A stretch of DNA of 64,000 nucleotides, from positions 62,001 to 126,000 of the forward strand of contig CAIVCR010000049.1 in the NCBI GenBank assembly GCA_903904515.1, written 5' to 3'. Position 1 is the first letter of the stretch, and the number at the start of each line of letters is the position of its first letter. The notes under the pieces are model-generated. The model worked only from the letters and a program-made list of their open reading frames with translations, had not been told where the DNA came from and made no database searches. Shown one piece after another: positions 48,623 through 58,693 of the stretch. Source of the DNA: an uncultured Bacteroidia bacterium (GTDB lineage Bacteria; Bacteroidota; Bacteroidia; Bacteroidales; Prolixibacteraceae). A program made the translations under genes and the position numbers.

Positions 48623-50674
48623 TCAGAAATCGTAACGGATCAGCAGTGAATAATTTCTTCCAGGCATTGGATTCTGCAGGATGGTGCGATACGATTCATT
48701 GAACAGATTGAGAATTTTAAGCTCCAAATCAAATTTGGTTCTGTTCAGATGAATCTCCCTTCCTATACAGAGGTTATTCATAAAATAGGGGTAAAGTACA
48801 TCAAACTTTGAAATTTTTTCATTGCTTGTAGTTGTATAACGTTCACTATAATAGGTCCATAGCCACGTAAGGTGGTAGTTCGACCGCGAAAGATTTACAA
48901 CCAGGTTTGCTGATCTTTCCGGGATGAATGGAAGCTGCTTTCCGACTGATTGATCAGCCCAGTTACGCGGATCATCGCGATTTACCGATCTGGTATAGGC
49001 CAAATTCCCATTTAAATGATAATCAAGCGAGAATAATCTGCCACTGATTCCTCCGTTAAGTTCCAGTCCACCAGTATTTACCCTTTTCATATTATAAGGC
49101 TCCCAATATCCCTGAGGAGTGGGCAGCCAGATAATCCAGTTATTTATACCCGAAAGATAGCCGTTTAACGCGACGTGTAAGTTGACATTTCTAACGGTAG
49201 CTGAATAACCGGTTCCTAAATCGGCCATATACCCCTCTTCAGCTTTTAGCAGCGGGTTTCCACCAGGAATATAATAAAGATCGTTCAGGGTAGGCTGATG
49301 ATAATTCCTGGCTAATGATCCTTTTAAAAAATATCCCTTATCGCTGAATGGATGAAATTCAATTCCGGCCGAGGGGATGGGCGGTGTCGATTTACCCCCA
49401 ATAATGTCCTCCCTTGCCAGGATATTTGCCGATAAACGATCGTTAAATGACTTACTTAATTGAAGTGAAAAAGAGTGATCACGACGTTGTACATCATATC
49501 CTTGCGATACACCGTTTGCAGGCGAATTCAATGAATTAACTGTATTGAAATCAGAATTCGCACTGGCTATTAAAGACAGCTTATCACTGAACTGATAGAT
49601 GTAATTTACTTTCAATAAATAAGTTGCAGATTTGGAATGCGAGTCAGTTACAATTTGATCAGCCGTACCGTTAACCTTATTCTTTAACTGATAACCAGAT
49701 AGCTGAATATTTGCGCCCATTGAGAGATTTAATGTCCCTTTAAGCCCGTAAAACTTCCATTCAGCCAAGGGGCGGTGAGCCTGTTCTGATTGTCTGTTGA
49801 TGTTTGTATTTACGTCGGTTTCGTTGGTAAGCAGTTTAGGAAGACTTCGGTCATTATGCTGATACCAGTAACGAAGCGTTAATATCGATCTGCTTGTGGG
49901 ATGAAGATAGAATTCCTGAAGTAACCCATAATTTTCATACGCGGAATTTACGTTTCGCTGGGTAGGGTAGAGGTAGTTTCCTGTTAATGGGTCAATATTG
50001 GCGATGAGCTTATTTACAAATGAATAATCATTTTCAGAATAGTTATAAAAGCCCCTGGTTTGTGATTGGATTTTTTTATTCCCGCCGCTGATCTTGAAAA
50101 ATTCATCACGGGTACCATAGCTTCCTATTCCTGATAACAGTCGACCTGAGAATTTATTTTGCCAATCGGTGGTATTTTCCAGTTTAACAACACCGCCTAA
50201 TGCGCCACTTCGTTCCGATAGCGAACCGGATCCGTGTAATAGACTTACATTATCTGTAAAATATACCGGTATTGTCGAGAAGTCAACCATTCCGAGCATT
50301 GGCGAATTAAGGTTGATTCCATTCCATGACACCTGGGTGTGCGAAGCGGCGGTTCCACGAAAAGATGCTGTTGCCATCGCCCCACGACCATACTCTTTAA
50401 TAAAGACAGGGGTATTTTGTGAAATCAATTCTGATAAATTGGCTGTAAGGGCATTGATCATCGAAACAGAATCAATTCTGGTCGAAGTTTTTCCGGCCTC
50501 CTCCTTCACCATTGACTTTGTAAAAACGGTGATTGTTTTAATCCTTAATGTATCTGAAACATGTTGAGCAGCTGAAATTTTTGTGAAAATCACAAAAATC
50601 AGAAAGATCAAAGCTACAATTAGAAACCGTTTATTAAACTCCGGGAAATGCAATATAGGATTTGGAGTAAACAT
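48623..50674 (-). CDS. TonB-dependent outer-membrane receptor, BtuB-like
   Basis: Plug: ELISQNTPVFIKEYGRGAMATASFRGTAASHTQVSWNGINLNSPMLGMVDFSTIPV..; barrel ending in aromatic residue (LLIRYDF). Confidence 0.9.
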   Translation of the reverse strand: MFTPNPILHFPEFNKRFLIVALIFLIFVIFTKISAAQHVSDTLRIKTITVFTKSMVKEEAGKTSTRIDSVSMINALTANLSELISQNTPVFIKEYGRGAMATASFRGTAASHTQVSWNGINLNSPMLGMVDFSTIPVYFTDNVSLLHGSGSLSERSGALGGVVKLENTTDWQNKFSGRLLSGIGSYGTRDEFFKISGGNKKIQSQTRGFYNYSENDYSFVNKLIANIDPLTGNYLYPTQRNVNSAYENYGLLQEFYLHPTSRSILTLRYWYQHNDRSLPKLLTNETDVNTNINRQSEQAHRPLAEWKFYGLKGTLNLSMGANIQLSGYQLKNKVNGTADQIVTDSHSKSATYLLKVNYIYQFSDKLSLIASANSDFNTVNSLNSPANGVSQGYDVQRRDHSFSLQLSKSFNDRLSANILAREDIIGGKSTPPIPSAGIEFHPFSDKGYFLKGSLARNYHQPTLNDLYYIPGGNPLLKAEEGYMADLGTGYSATVRNVNLHVALNGYLSGINNWIIWLPTPQGYWEPYNMKRVNTGGLELNGGISGRLFSLDYHLNGNLAYTRSVNRDDPRNWADQSVGKQLPFIPERSANLVVNLSRSNYHLTWLWTYYSERYTTTSNEKISKFDVLYPYFMNNLCIGREIHLNRTKFDLELKILNLFNESYRTILQNPMPGRNYSLLIRYDF

Positions 50675-50686
50675 TCAGGCGACCAA

Positions 50687-51862
50687 TCAATTGGCAGTAT
50701 ATTCAATTAATGAGAGGTCAGCAGCCCCACTAATCTCCGGAGAGATTTCATTAAGCCATCCGGCAACCTGAAATACTCCGCTCTGTACTTTGATAAAAGT
50801 GATCCCTTCCAGGGAAACTTTATTACCGGCACTATCAACTGCATTTGAAAGATCAAACAAATTGGCTTTCAATGAAATATTGTAATCAAGGTTAAAATAG
50901 CATTCTGCATATCCGGAGGTAAATAATCCGGGACGGACAGCCCAGTTTTCAACCCCAACCTGTGTGGATGTGTTTATATAGGCATTGGGCAATTTTTCTC
51001 CGTTGAAAACCACCTCCGATTGGTTACCATACCCGCTCCACCACCAGGAGGAGTTGCCATAACCCGGTATAAGTTCACCGCTGCTACCGTGATTATCCTT
51101 CCAGGTTATATTCCCATTATTTACTGGTTTATAATAAGTTACTTTATAATCATGAATAGTTTCGGGATTATTGTATTCACTCCCTTTGATCTCAGCCCAT
51201 TCGCCGTCATTCGGCACTCCATCTCCATTAGTATCACTCATTATATAGACAACTCCGGGTTCGGATCCTGCACCGGGCTGTGTGAAAACTGCAAAATCAT
51301 TTCCAACGCTATTTTTTATGGTATGATCAAATCCTGCAATGATGTAGCCTCCCCATCCACCCAATGAAGTATATGTTTTTGTCCCTGTCCAGGGTTCACC
51401 GATAAAATCAGTCCCCTTCCAGTCTGATGGAATCAGCGTTGCATTTTGTCCCGGACCATATTGGTATTCAAATACTTTTGAAATAAATGGCGAATAGGTG
51501 GAGAATGCTGAAACCACAATCGATTTATCATCGCTGCCTATATCATTCGATACTTTAAGCTGAAGTGTGTAATTTCCTATTTTTAAAGGCTTAAAAGAAA
51601 ATATTTTTGCGGATGAGACGATCGAACCATCCACCGACCAAGTATACGTTGAGTTACCACCATTGATTACAGTAGGAGTGAGTGGGAGCACGTCACCAAT
51701 AGCCACTTTAAAACCATTGGCTGGAATGGTAAACGAGATCAATGGCGCTGTAAGTTTGTTCTCCTGCTTACAGGAAGAAAGGGTGGAAAGCACCAGATAC
51801 AGCAGGACAATAAACTGTAAATAAATTTTCAACATACTTAAAATCAATATAATTGTAAACAT
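50687..51862 (-). CDS. PKD-domain surface lipoprotein, first gene behind cobalamin riboswitch
   Basis: Lipobox-like VLSTLSSCKQEN; PKD-like YTWSVDGSIVSSAKIFSFKPLKIGNYTLQLKVSNDIGSD; large C-terminal domain with GGYIIAGFDHTIKNSVGNDFAVFTQPGAGSEPGVVYIMSDTNGDGVPNDGEWAEIKGSEYNN. Confidence 0.8.
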   Translation of the reverse strand: MFTIILILSMLKIYLQFIVLLYLVLSTLSSCKQENKLTAPLISFTIPANGFKVAIGDVLPLTPTVINGGNSTYTWSVDGSIVSSAKIFSFKPLKIGNYTLQLKVSNDIGSDDKSIVVSAFSTYSPFISKVFEYQYGPGQNATLIPSDWKGTDFIGEPWTGTKTYTSLGGWGGYIIAGFDHTIKNSVGNDFAVFTQPGAGSEPGVVYIMSDTNGDGVPNDGEWAEIKGSEYNNPETIHDYKVTYYKPVNNGNITWKDNHGSSGELIPGYGNSSWWWSGYGNQSEVVFNGEKLPNAYINTSTQVGVENWAVRPGLFTSGYAECYFNLDYNISLKANLFDLSNAVDSAGNKVSLEGITFIKVQSGVFQVAGWLNEISPEISGAADLSLIEYTAN

Positions 51863-51942
51863 TAATTGATTTTAAGCTAATGGGAAGTCTTGCAGAATGG
51901 AAACCGGCCATCTGTACGCTTTTATCCCGAAAGCTTAAACCG

Positions 51943-52130
51943 TGAATGGCTGGTCTTCTGACTTATCCCGATCTCTGGTTACCTTCCCATCCTTTTTTGG
52001 AAAGAATAGTGGCTATTAACCAGAGACATACTATTCCGCATCAGCGGAATCGGGTTTTACAGCAGCGGGTACTGTCCCGGATTTACACCGGATTCCCAAA
52101 TTAAGCCCAATGGGCACCAATTCACTGCAA
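51943..52130 (-). promoter_or_regulatory. Cobalamin (B12) riboswitch
   Basis: Minus strand reads ...GGTGCCCATTGGGCTTAATTTGGGAATCCGGTGTAAATCCGGGACAGTACCCGCTGCTGTAA...TAGCCACTATTC...GGATGGGAAGGTAACCAGAG...GATAAGTCAGAAGACCAGCC; includes the B12-box-like GTCAGAAGACCAGCC and the GCCACT element. Lies about 80 nt upstream of the ATG at 51862. Confidence 0.93.
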
Positions 52131-52359
52131 AAATAAGCATTTACTTTTGCTCATCAAATAAAAACAGATATTTCTGCACATAAATTGAAATAATCAGAGA
52201 AACTTTCATCTCTTATTTGTTAAAAATACGACAGGGAAAAAAAATATCGGGATCAAAGGCTTTTTTATTGTCGCCATTGTGAAAAATAGTCTACTTTTAT
52301 TTGTTAGGCCGTGTCGCTAAAATTATATTTAAAGTCTTGTATTTCAAATAAATAAAATC

Positions 52360-53811
52360 ATGAATAAATTAAGTACGCTAAATCCATCTGCTATATGGAA
52401 CTATTTTGAATTGATTTGTCAGATCCCGCGCCCTTCAAAACACGAAGAGAAGATCATTGCCTATTTGGAGGAGTTTGCACGTGCTAACGCCCTTCCTTTT
52501 AAGAAGGATGAAGCAGGAAATGTTTTAATCAGTAAACCTGCCTCACATGGAATGGAAGGACGAAGAACAATCGTTTTACAATCTCATCTCGATATGGTTT
52601 GCGAAAAAAATAGCGATACGATACATGATTTTGATACTGATCCGATAAGGCCATATATTGATGGAGAATGGGTTACAGCAGAAGGAACTACACTTGGCGC
52701 TGATTGCGGTATAGGTATCGCCGCCCAGCTGGCAATTCTGAGTTCTGAGAATTTGAACCATGGTCCAATTGAATGTTTGTTTACAGTGGACGAAGAGACT
52801 GGTCTTACAGGTGCAAACGCATTAAAATCGGGGTTCTTTACGGGAAAGGCACTCATTAACCTGGACTCTGAAGATGAAGGCGAGCTGTTTATTGGCTGTG
52901 CCGGTGGGATCGACACCGTGGCTAATATTCATTATGAAACTATTCCCTCTCCAGCCGGTTTTTTCCCCATACGTATTGCGGTCAGTGGATTTCAGGGAGG
53001 ACATTCGGGTGACGACATTAATAAAAACAGGGGAAACGCAATCAAGATTCTTAACCGGTTTTTATGGCAGATTATGCAGAAATTTGAAATCGGTATTTCA
53101 GATTATCAGGGGGGAAATCTACGGAATGCTATTGCCAGGGAGGCTTTTGCAACCATTTTGGTCCCAGGTTCAAAAAAAGAGGAAATAACGGTTGAATTCA
53201 ATATTTTCCGCTCAAATATGGAATGGGAAATGATACAAAATGAACCCTTTATGAAGCTGACGCTTGAATCTTCAGAACTTCCCGCAGTTATAATGGATCG
53301 GTTGAGCCAGACTAAATTGGTTAATTCAATCTATGCCTGTCCTCATGGTGTGTTGACAATGAGTACCCGCATGCCTGGTCTGGTCGAAACCTCCACCAAT
53401 CTGGCTTCAGTGAAATTTAAACAGGGAAACCTTATTGAAATTACGACCAGTCAGCGAAGCGATCTTGAAAGTGGTAAATTGGATGCAGCATATATGGTAG
53501 AATCTCTTTTTCAGCTTATTGGTGCCGATGTTCGTCATGGCGAAGGGTATCCCGGATGGGCCCCTAACCCTGATTCGGAGCTGTTGAAAATTACAAGGTT
53601 GTCATATTCCCAACTTTTTAAGGCTGAACCGATAGTTCGGTCTATTCATGCAGGTTTGGAATGCGGACTCTTCCTGGAAAAATTCCCAGGCCTGGATATG
53701 ATCTCCTTTGGTCCTACAATGCGTGGAGTTCATTCACCCGACGAAAAAATTAATATACTAACGGTAGATAAATTCTGGAAACTTTTGACAGATGTACTCG
53801 GTAATTATTGA
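52360..53811 (+). CDS. pepD: Aminoacyl-histidine dipeptidase (PepD-like, M20)
   Basis: ICQIPRPSKHEEKI, VLQSHLDMVCEKN, TLGADCGIGIA, CLFTVDEETGLTGA, SGFQGGHSGDDINKNRGNAIK, HAGLECGLF. Confidence 0.94.
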   Translation: MNKLSTLNPSAIWNYFELICQIPRPSKHEEKIIAYLEEFARANALPFKKDEAGNVLISKPASHGMEGRRTIVLQSHLDMVCEKNSDTIHDFDTDPIRPYIDGEWVTAEGTTLGADCGIGIAAQLAILSSENLNHGPIECLFTVDEETGLTGANALKSGFFTGKALINLDSEDEGELFIGCAGGIDTVANIHYETIPSPAGFFPIRIAVSGFQGGHSGDDINKNRGNAIKILNRFLWQIMQKFEIGISDYQGGNLRNAIAREAFATILVPGSKKEEITVEFNIFRSNMEWEMIQNEPFMKLTLESSELPAVIMDRLSQTKLVNSIYACPHGVLTMSTRMPGLVETSTNLASVKFKQGNLIEITTSQRSDLESGKLDAAYMVESLFQLIGADVRHGEGYPGWAPNPDSELLKITRLSYSQLFKAEPIVRSIHAGLECGLFLEKFPGLDMISFGPTMRGVHSPDEKINILTVDKFWKLLTDVLGNY

Positions 53812-53940
53812 TTATTTATTATGTTTTCAAATTTTAAAGTTGTATATTTATAATGGAGTTCTGGCTTACTAAGCTTTTGCATGAATTGCTCAAATTTTAA
53901 GGTGTATTCGATAATTTAATCCTTAATATGACCTGACAAA

Positions 53941-55065
53941 ATGGCAAATAAATTAATCACAGTAGCTACATTAGAACATATCAATCAGGCCAGTATGATG
54001 AAAGAGTGGCTTGAATCGGCTGGTATTGAAAGTTATCTTCTGGACCATGGATTAAGTGTTGAAGGTGCATCCCAAATGGAGGGGGAGATTGAACTGCAGG
54101 TTTGTGAACCCGATGCAGCAAAGGCTTTGGAAGTATTGGGTAATATGGAAGATCAGCCACAAAATAAATTATCATCTATGGAGATTCCGGCGATAAAAAA
54201 AATCCTTGTACCGGTTGACTTCTCTGATGCCTCTTTCAATGCTGCCTGCTATGGCATACATGTGGCCAGGCAAAAGGGAGCTGAAATTACCTTAATCCAC
54301 GTCTATTTTAATCCGGTAACCGATCCCATTGCCTGTGACCATTTTTACGCTTTTCCAACCTCCATTGCTGAAACACTCAATGAAATTATTGAAAATGCCC
54401 GCGGATTGATGGATGAATTCCGGGAAAAACTCAATACCTATATTACCAGGCACGAAATTCCTGAAATTTTAATCAACACTGAATTAGTCGGTGGAATTGC
54501 CGAGGAGGCTATTCTTGATTTCGCTAAGATTAAAAATTTTGATTTGCTAATTATTGGAATAAGGGGGAAAGCAGAAGGGGAAAACTGGCTTGGAAGTTTT
54601 ATGTCGGAGATTATCAATAAGGCACAAATTCCGGTTTTGGCTATTCCGGAAAGCGCAACATACAAGGAACAAATGTTTAAAAGGGTGATGTATGCCACTA
54701 ATTTTGATAAATCAGATGGAAATGCGATTCGGGAATTGATTAAAATTGCCAGACCGCTTGAGACTCACATCAGTATTGTGCATATTGATGATACGAATGA
54801 TAATCCATTTATTAATTATGATTTAGCCCATTTTAAAGAAAAATTTGTTGGAGAAACAGGTCAGGTTAGGATGAAATTTGATTTGATTATTTCTAAAAAT
54901 TTGGCCAGGGGAATTGAAAATTATATTTCTGAACATCAAATGGATATTATTTCAGTAACCTCGCATAAACGGAATCTCATTACCTCATTATTCAGACCAA
55001 GTCTGACCAAAGAGTTATTATTTCGGCTGGATATACCAATGTTAATTTTTCACGCCAAAAATTAG
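53941..55065 (+). CDS. DUF2007-like N-terminal domain fused to two universal stress protein (UspA) domains
   Basis: N-term LITVATLEHINQASMMKEWLESAGIESYLLDHG (DUF2007-like); IKKILVPVDFSDASFNAACYGIHVARQKGAEITLIHVYF and LLIIGIRGKAEGENWLGSFMSEIINKAQIPVLAIP; second Usp domain ending in MDIISVTSHKRN..FRPSLTKELLFRLDIPMLIFH. Confidence 0.87.
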   Translation: MANKLITVATLEHINQASMMKEWLESAGIESYLLDHGLSVEGASQMEGEIELQVCEPDAAKALEVLGNMEDQPQNKLSSMEIPAIKKILVPVDFSDASFNAACYGIHVARQKGAEITLIHVYFNPVTDPIACDHFYAFPTSIAETLNEIIENARGLMDEFREKLNTYITRHEIPEILINTELVGGIAEEAILDFAKIKNFDLLIIGIRGKAEGENWLGSFMSEIINKAQIPVLAIPESATYKEQMFKRVMYATNFDKSDGNAIRELIKIARPLETHISIVHIDDTNDNPFINYDLAHFKEKFVGETGQVRMKFDLIISKNLARGIENYISEHQMDIISVTSHKRNLITSLFRPSLTKELLFRLDIPMLIFHAKN

Positions 55066-55103
55066 TTTATTTGTAACCGAATAACAGCTCAGATTTGTTT
55101 TTT

Positions 55104-56183
55104 ATGGAATATTATCGTTTGAAATTTTTTAATTCCTTTTCCAGAATTTGGTTTGTTTGTGTTAAGGGATTAGTATCCATATATTTAATATTTATACTTT
55201 TCGCCTGCTCTTCACTTAGGACCATCGAAATCGAAACGGCTGTTTTACCGCAATTTCCGATTTCAGACGAGGTTCAGAGTCTCGCACTGCTTAACAGGAG
55301 TATGACAAGGCAATTTACAAATCTTTCATCAGACTCACTTGAAAAAATACTGGTCAACCATAAGATGGTAATGGATACCGTATTTAGGGACAGTATTGCT
55401 GCCGATACAGTAATTCACATTGCTGCACAGGCACTTTTTAACTCAGGTAGGTTTGATGTTGTTGTTCCCAGTGAGTACAGGATAAATCGTGATGATTCGG
55501 GTGATATTTTGAACCCGTTAAAAACGGATATAATACAGCAATTGTGTATTGATTACAAGGTAGATGGAATTCTGATTCTGGAAGGTTTCAATGAACAACT
55601 AAAAATAAAATACGATTATAGACCATTAACTGCAGGAGGAGGCTTTGACGGTTCTGCGGATGTTGATTATAAATCGGAATGGCGACTCTACCGCCCCGAA
55701 AGTAATAAGCCGGCTATTCGCTTTCAGGTAGGTGATTCGATTTTTTGGAAATCTGATAGTTTTGAATTAAACGATTTATATTTACAGATGCCACACACCA
55801 AGGAAGCCCTTATTGGAGGTGGCATTGCCTCCGGATTGAAAATGGCGGAATATATCAGTCCAGGTTGGGTGAAGCATACCCGATATTATTTCCTGACCAG
55901 AAATAAGGAGATTGATTATGCTGGTAATCTGATTAAAGAGAACAAATGGGATGAAGCAGCAGATCTCTGGGCCAAATATGCGAAAGAAAATTCAAAAAAG
56001 ATCCGGAGCAAGGTTGAATTTAATCTGGCACTTACTGAAGAGATGAAGGGCGATTTGGACCTTGCAATCGAGTGGGGGTTAAAATCATATAATACCAGTT
56101 ACTCCAACGTTACGGAAGAATACCTGAAAATTCTGGATGCTACCAGAAAAGCAAAACAAAAAGAGTCTAAACAACGATTTTAG
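55104..56183 (+). CDS. DUF6340-like lipoprotein with C-terminal TPR-like region (paralogue 1)
   Basis: Lipobox LYLIFILFACSS-type; conserved with the following ORF (NLIKENKWDEAADLWAKY...NLALTEEMKGDLDLAIEWGLKSY). Family name from memory. Confidence 0.7.
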   Translation: MEYYRLKFFNSFSRIWFVCVKGLVSIYLIFILFACSSLRTIEIETAVLPQFPISDEVQSLALLNRSMTRQFTNLSSDSLEKILVNHKMVMDTVFRDSIAADTVIHIAAQALFNSGRFDVVVPSEYRINRDDSGDILNPLKTDIIQQLCIDYKVDGILILEGFNEQLKIKYDYRPLTAGGGFDGSADVDYKSEWRLYRPESNKPAIRFQVGDSIFWKSDSFELNDLYLQMPHTKEALIGGGIASGLKMAEYISPGWVKHTRYYFLTRNKEIDYAGNLIKENKWDEAADLWAKYAKENSKKIRSKVEFNLALTEEMKGDLDLAIEWGLKSYNTSYSNVTEEYLKILDATRKAKQKESKQRF

Positions 56184-56254
56184 CCCGCACCCCTGGCACT
56201 GTTTTTGATTCATTTAACCTGTTCTAAGGTCAGGAAATTTAAAAGTAAATCTTT

Positions 56255-57298
56255 ATGAATATATTTTACAGATCGCTGGGAGTTTCATTTATTGGTTTGG
56301 TTTTAACCTCATGTCTTACCACCCAAAGTGTTCCAATTGATCAGCTGGAACCCGGAAAGGTGCTCTTACCAGCCCAGGTTCGGAAAGTTACGTTGATTTC
56401 ACGTAATTTTAAATTTTCGATTGATACGTTAGGTCGCTATACAAACCTTAATTTCCAGCTTATAAAAGGGGAAAATAAGGAAAATCTTGTGTTGGACAGC
56501 ATCGCCGTTACTAAAAGTCTTGAAGATCTGCGAAAAGCCTTGCTTGAATCGGGACAGTTTGATGAAGTTTTTGTCTATCCCTACAACACAATAAAACCTC
56601 ATTCAGGAGTTAGGGAGTCCCCCTTGTCGGCTGGATTTATTCATTCCCTCTGCGCTGAAAGTGAGACTAATGCCGTGATTTCCCTGGAGATGTTAAGTTT
56701 CTTCTACAGCCGTCATAAAGGCACTCAGGGTCACGAGATCAGTGCAGAAGCAAATGTGAAGATAACTGCTCTTTGGTCAGTATACACCCCTGACAGTGAT
56801 AATCCTGCGGACCGGTATACACATAGTGAGGTGATCAGTTGGAATAAAAATAATTGCAAAGTAATCAATCATAAGTTTAAATTACCTGGACGCAAAGAGG
56901 CCATTTCAATGGCCAGCGGCATAGCTGCCCGAAATTACAGCAAACGAATAGTCCCTAATTGGGTTGAATCATCACGTGTTCTCATCGGATATAATAATCC
57001 GGACTTCGACAAAGCACTTTCACTGGCACTAAAAAATAAATGGAAAGAGGCTTCCGGAATTTGGGAAAAGTATACCGGGAGCACAAATCCCAGATGTGCC
57101 GGGGTAGCAGCATTAAATGAGGCGATAGCGCAGGAGATGCTTGGTGATTATGACAAGGCCACTTTCTGGTCTGACAAATCGGTGAAACTACTACGAGGTG
57201 AATCAGTAAGCATTGCGAGAGCCTATGCAGCGGTTTTATATGGAAGAAAATTAAAAGCTTCAAGACTGAATTCACTTCTGAAAACCAGTCATCCCTGA
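56255..57298 (+). CDS. DUF6340-like lipoprotein with C-terminal TPR-like region (paralogue 2)
   Basis: Lipobox LVLTSC; LALKNKWKEASGIWEKYTG...ALNEAIAQEMLGDYDKATFWSDKSV parallels the preceding gene. Confidence 0.7.
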   Translation: MNIFYRSLGVSFIGLVLTSCLTTQSVPIDQLEPGKVLLPAQVRKVTLISRNFKFSIDTLGRYTNLNFQLIKGENKENLVLDSIAVTKSLEDLRKALLESGQFDEVFVYPYNTIKPHSGVRESPLSAGFIHSLCAESETNAVISLEMLSFFYSRHKGTQGHEISAEANVKITALWSVYTPDSDNPADRYTHSEVISWNKNNCKVINHKFKLPGRKEAISMASGIAARNYSKRIVPNWVESSRVLIGYNNPDFDKALSLALKNKWKEASGIWEKYTGSTNPRCAGVAALNEAIAQEMLGDYDKATFWSDKSVKLLRGESVSIARAYAAVLYGRKLKASRLNSLLKTSHP

Positions 57299-57329
57299 TA
57301 TTCAAGTCTAATTAATAGTAATTCATCAG

Positions 57330-58565
57330 ATGGTTATATATCTTTATTATTCAATACTTATTATTCTGATTTTAAATTTCATGATCGAGCGCTGGCTCGA
57401 TTATTTGAATTCCACAAAATGGTCTGCAGAACTTCCTCCAGAGTTAAAGGGAATTTACGATGAAGAGAAATACGTTAAATCGGTCGAGTACGAAAAAATA
57501 CGACACAAATTCGGTAAAATCACCGAATCACTTGGCTTTATAGCTATAATTTCTCTCTTCGCAACCGGATTATTCGGCTGGCTTGATGCTCTTGTCAGAT
57601 CGTATGTGAATCATCCAATTTTTACTACGCTGATTTACTTTGCATTTTTAGGACTTATAACAGAAATTATCTCATTACCCTTTTCGTGGTTCGATACTTT
57701 TAAGATTGAGGAGAAATTTGGATTTAATAAATCAACACAACGCCTCTTTTTTATTGATCATCTGAAAGGACTATTCGTTGGTGCCATAATAGGTGGGGCA
57801 ATTCTCTTTCCGATTTTATGGATTTACCTGATTGCCGGTAATTTATTTTGGATCTATTCTCTTGGTGTGATTACCTTTTTCTCGGTTTTTATGTTGTTGT
57901 TTTACTCCAGTGTTATCGTACCTCTTTTTAATAAACAAACTCCGTTGCCTGACGGTGAACTGAAAGATGCCATAACCTCGTTCAGCAAAAAAGCAGGCTT
58001 TAAACTCGACAATATATTTCTGATTGATGGGTCGAAAAGGTCTACAAAAGCCAATGCCTATTTCACCGGATTGGGCAGAAAAAAAAGAATTGTGTTGTTC
58101 GATACATTGATTAATGAGTTGAGTACAGAGGAGATTGTTGCTGTGCTGGCCCATGAAATAGGTCATTATAAGAAACGACACGTTTATTCCGGGCTGTTTT
58201 TCTCACTTTTATCAACCGCTTTAATGCTTTTTGTATTTGCACTTGTGAGCAGAAACCCGGTATTTGCACAGGTACTAGGATCAGACACACCTGGATTCCA
58301 TTTGTCAATGATCTCATTTGGAATTCTTTATACACCACTCTCGTTCATTACCGGTTTGGCTATGAATTATCGGTCGAGAATGAATGAATATGAGGCCGAT
58401 AAGTTTGCTGCTGAGAACTATGGCGGTGAGTATCTCGCCTCTGCTTTGAAGAAATTGTCAGTAAGTAATTTAAGTAATCTGACCCCCCATCCGGCGTATG
58501 TTTTTTTTCACTATTCCCATCCCACATTACTTCAAAGACTTAAGAAGCTTTCGGAGATTAAATAA
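57330..58565 (+). CDS. M48 family metallopeptidase (Ste24/CAAX-protease-like)
   Basis: Multi-TM; VAVLAHEIGHYKKRH zinc motif, NEYEADKFAAENYGG, LTPHPAYVFFHYSHPTLLQRLKKL. Confidence 0.93.
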   Translation: MVIYLYYSILIILILNFMIERWLDYLNSTKWSAELPPELKGIYDEEKYVKSVEYEKIRHKFGKITESLGFIAIISLFATGLFGWLDALVRSYVNHPIFTTLIYFAFLGLITEIISLPFSWFDTFKIEEKFGFNKSTQRLFFIDHLKGLFVGAIIGGAILFPILWIYLIAGNLFWIYSLGVITFFSVFMLLFYSSVIVPLFNKQTPLPDGELKDAITSFSKKAGFKLDNIFLIDGSKRSTKANAYFTGLGRKKRIVLFDTLINELSTEEIVAVLAHEIGHYKKRHVYSGLFFSLLSTALMLFVFALVSRNPVFAQVLGSDTPGFHLSMISFGILYTPLSFITGLAMNYRSRMNEYEADKFAAENYGGEYLASALKKLSVSNLSNLTPHPAYVFFHYSHPTLLQRLKKLSEIK

Positions 58566-58637
58566 CCGGAATTACTTTAGCAGAATGGACAACGCTGAGT
58601 GAATATCACACCCTGCTTCATTCTCAATAAAGATTTG

Positions 58638-58645
58638 TATTTTTG
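58638..58645 (+). promoter_or_regulatory. Candidate -7 promoter element (TATTTTTG) upstream of fabG
   Basis: TATTTTTG matches the Bacteroidota TAnnTTTG consensus about 50 nt before the ATG at 58694. Confidence 0.5.
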
Positions 58646-58693
58646 CGAACTTGTAAAATAGTGATAACTGAAATTTAAAATAAATTCTATACT

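Noticed and set aside
50169-50567. 132-aa plus-strand ORF inside the TonB receptor gene
   Set aside because: Antisense to the plug domain; no independent start context or motif.
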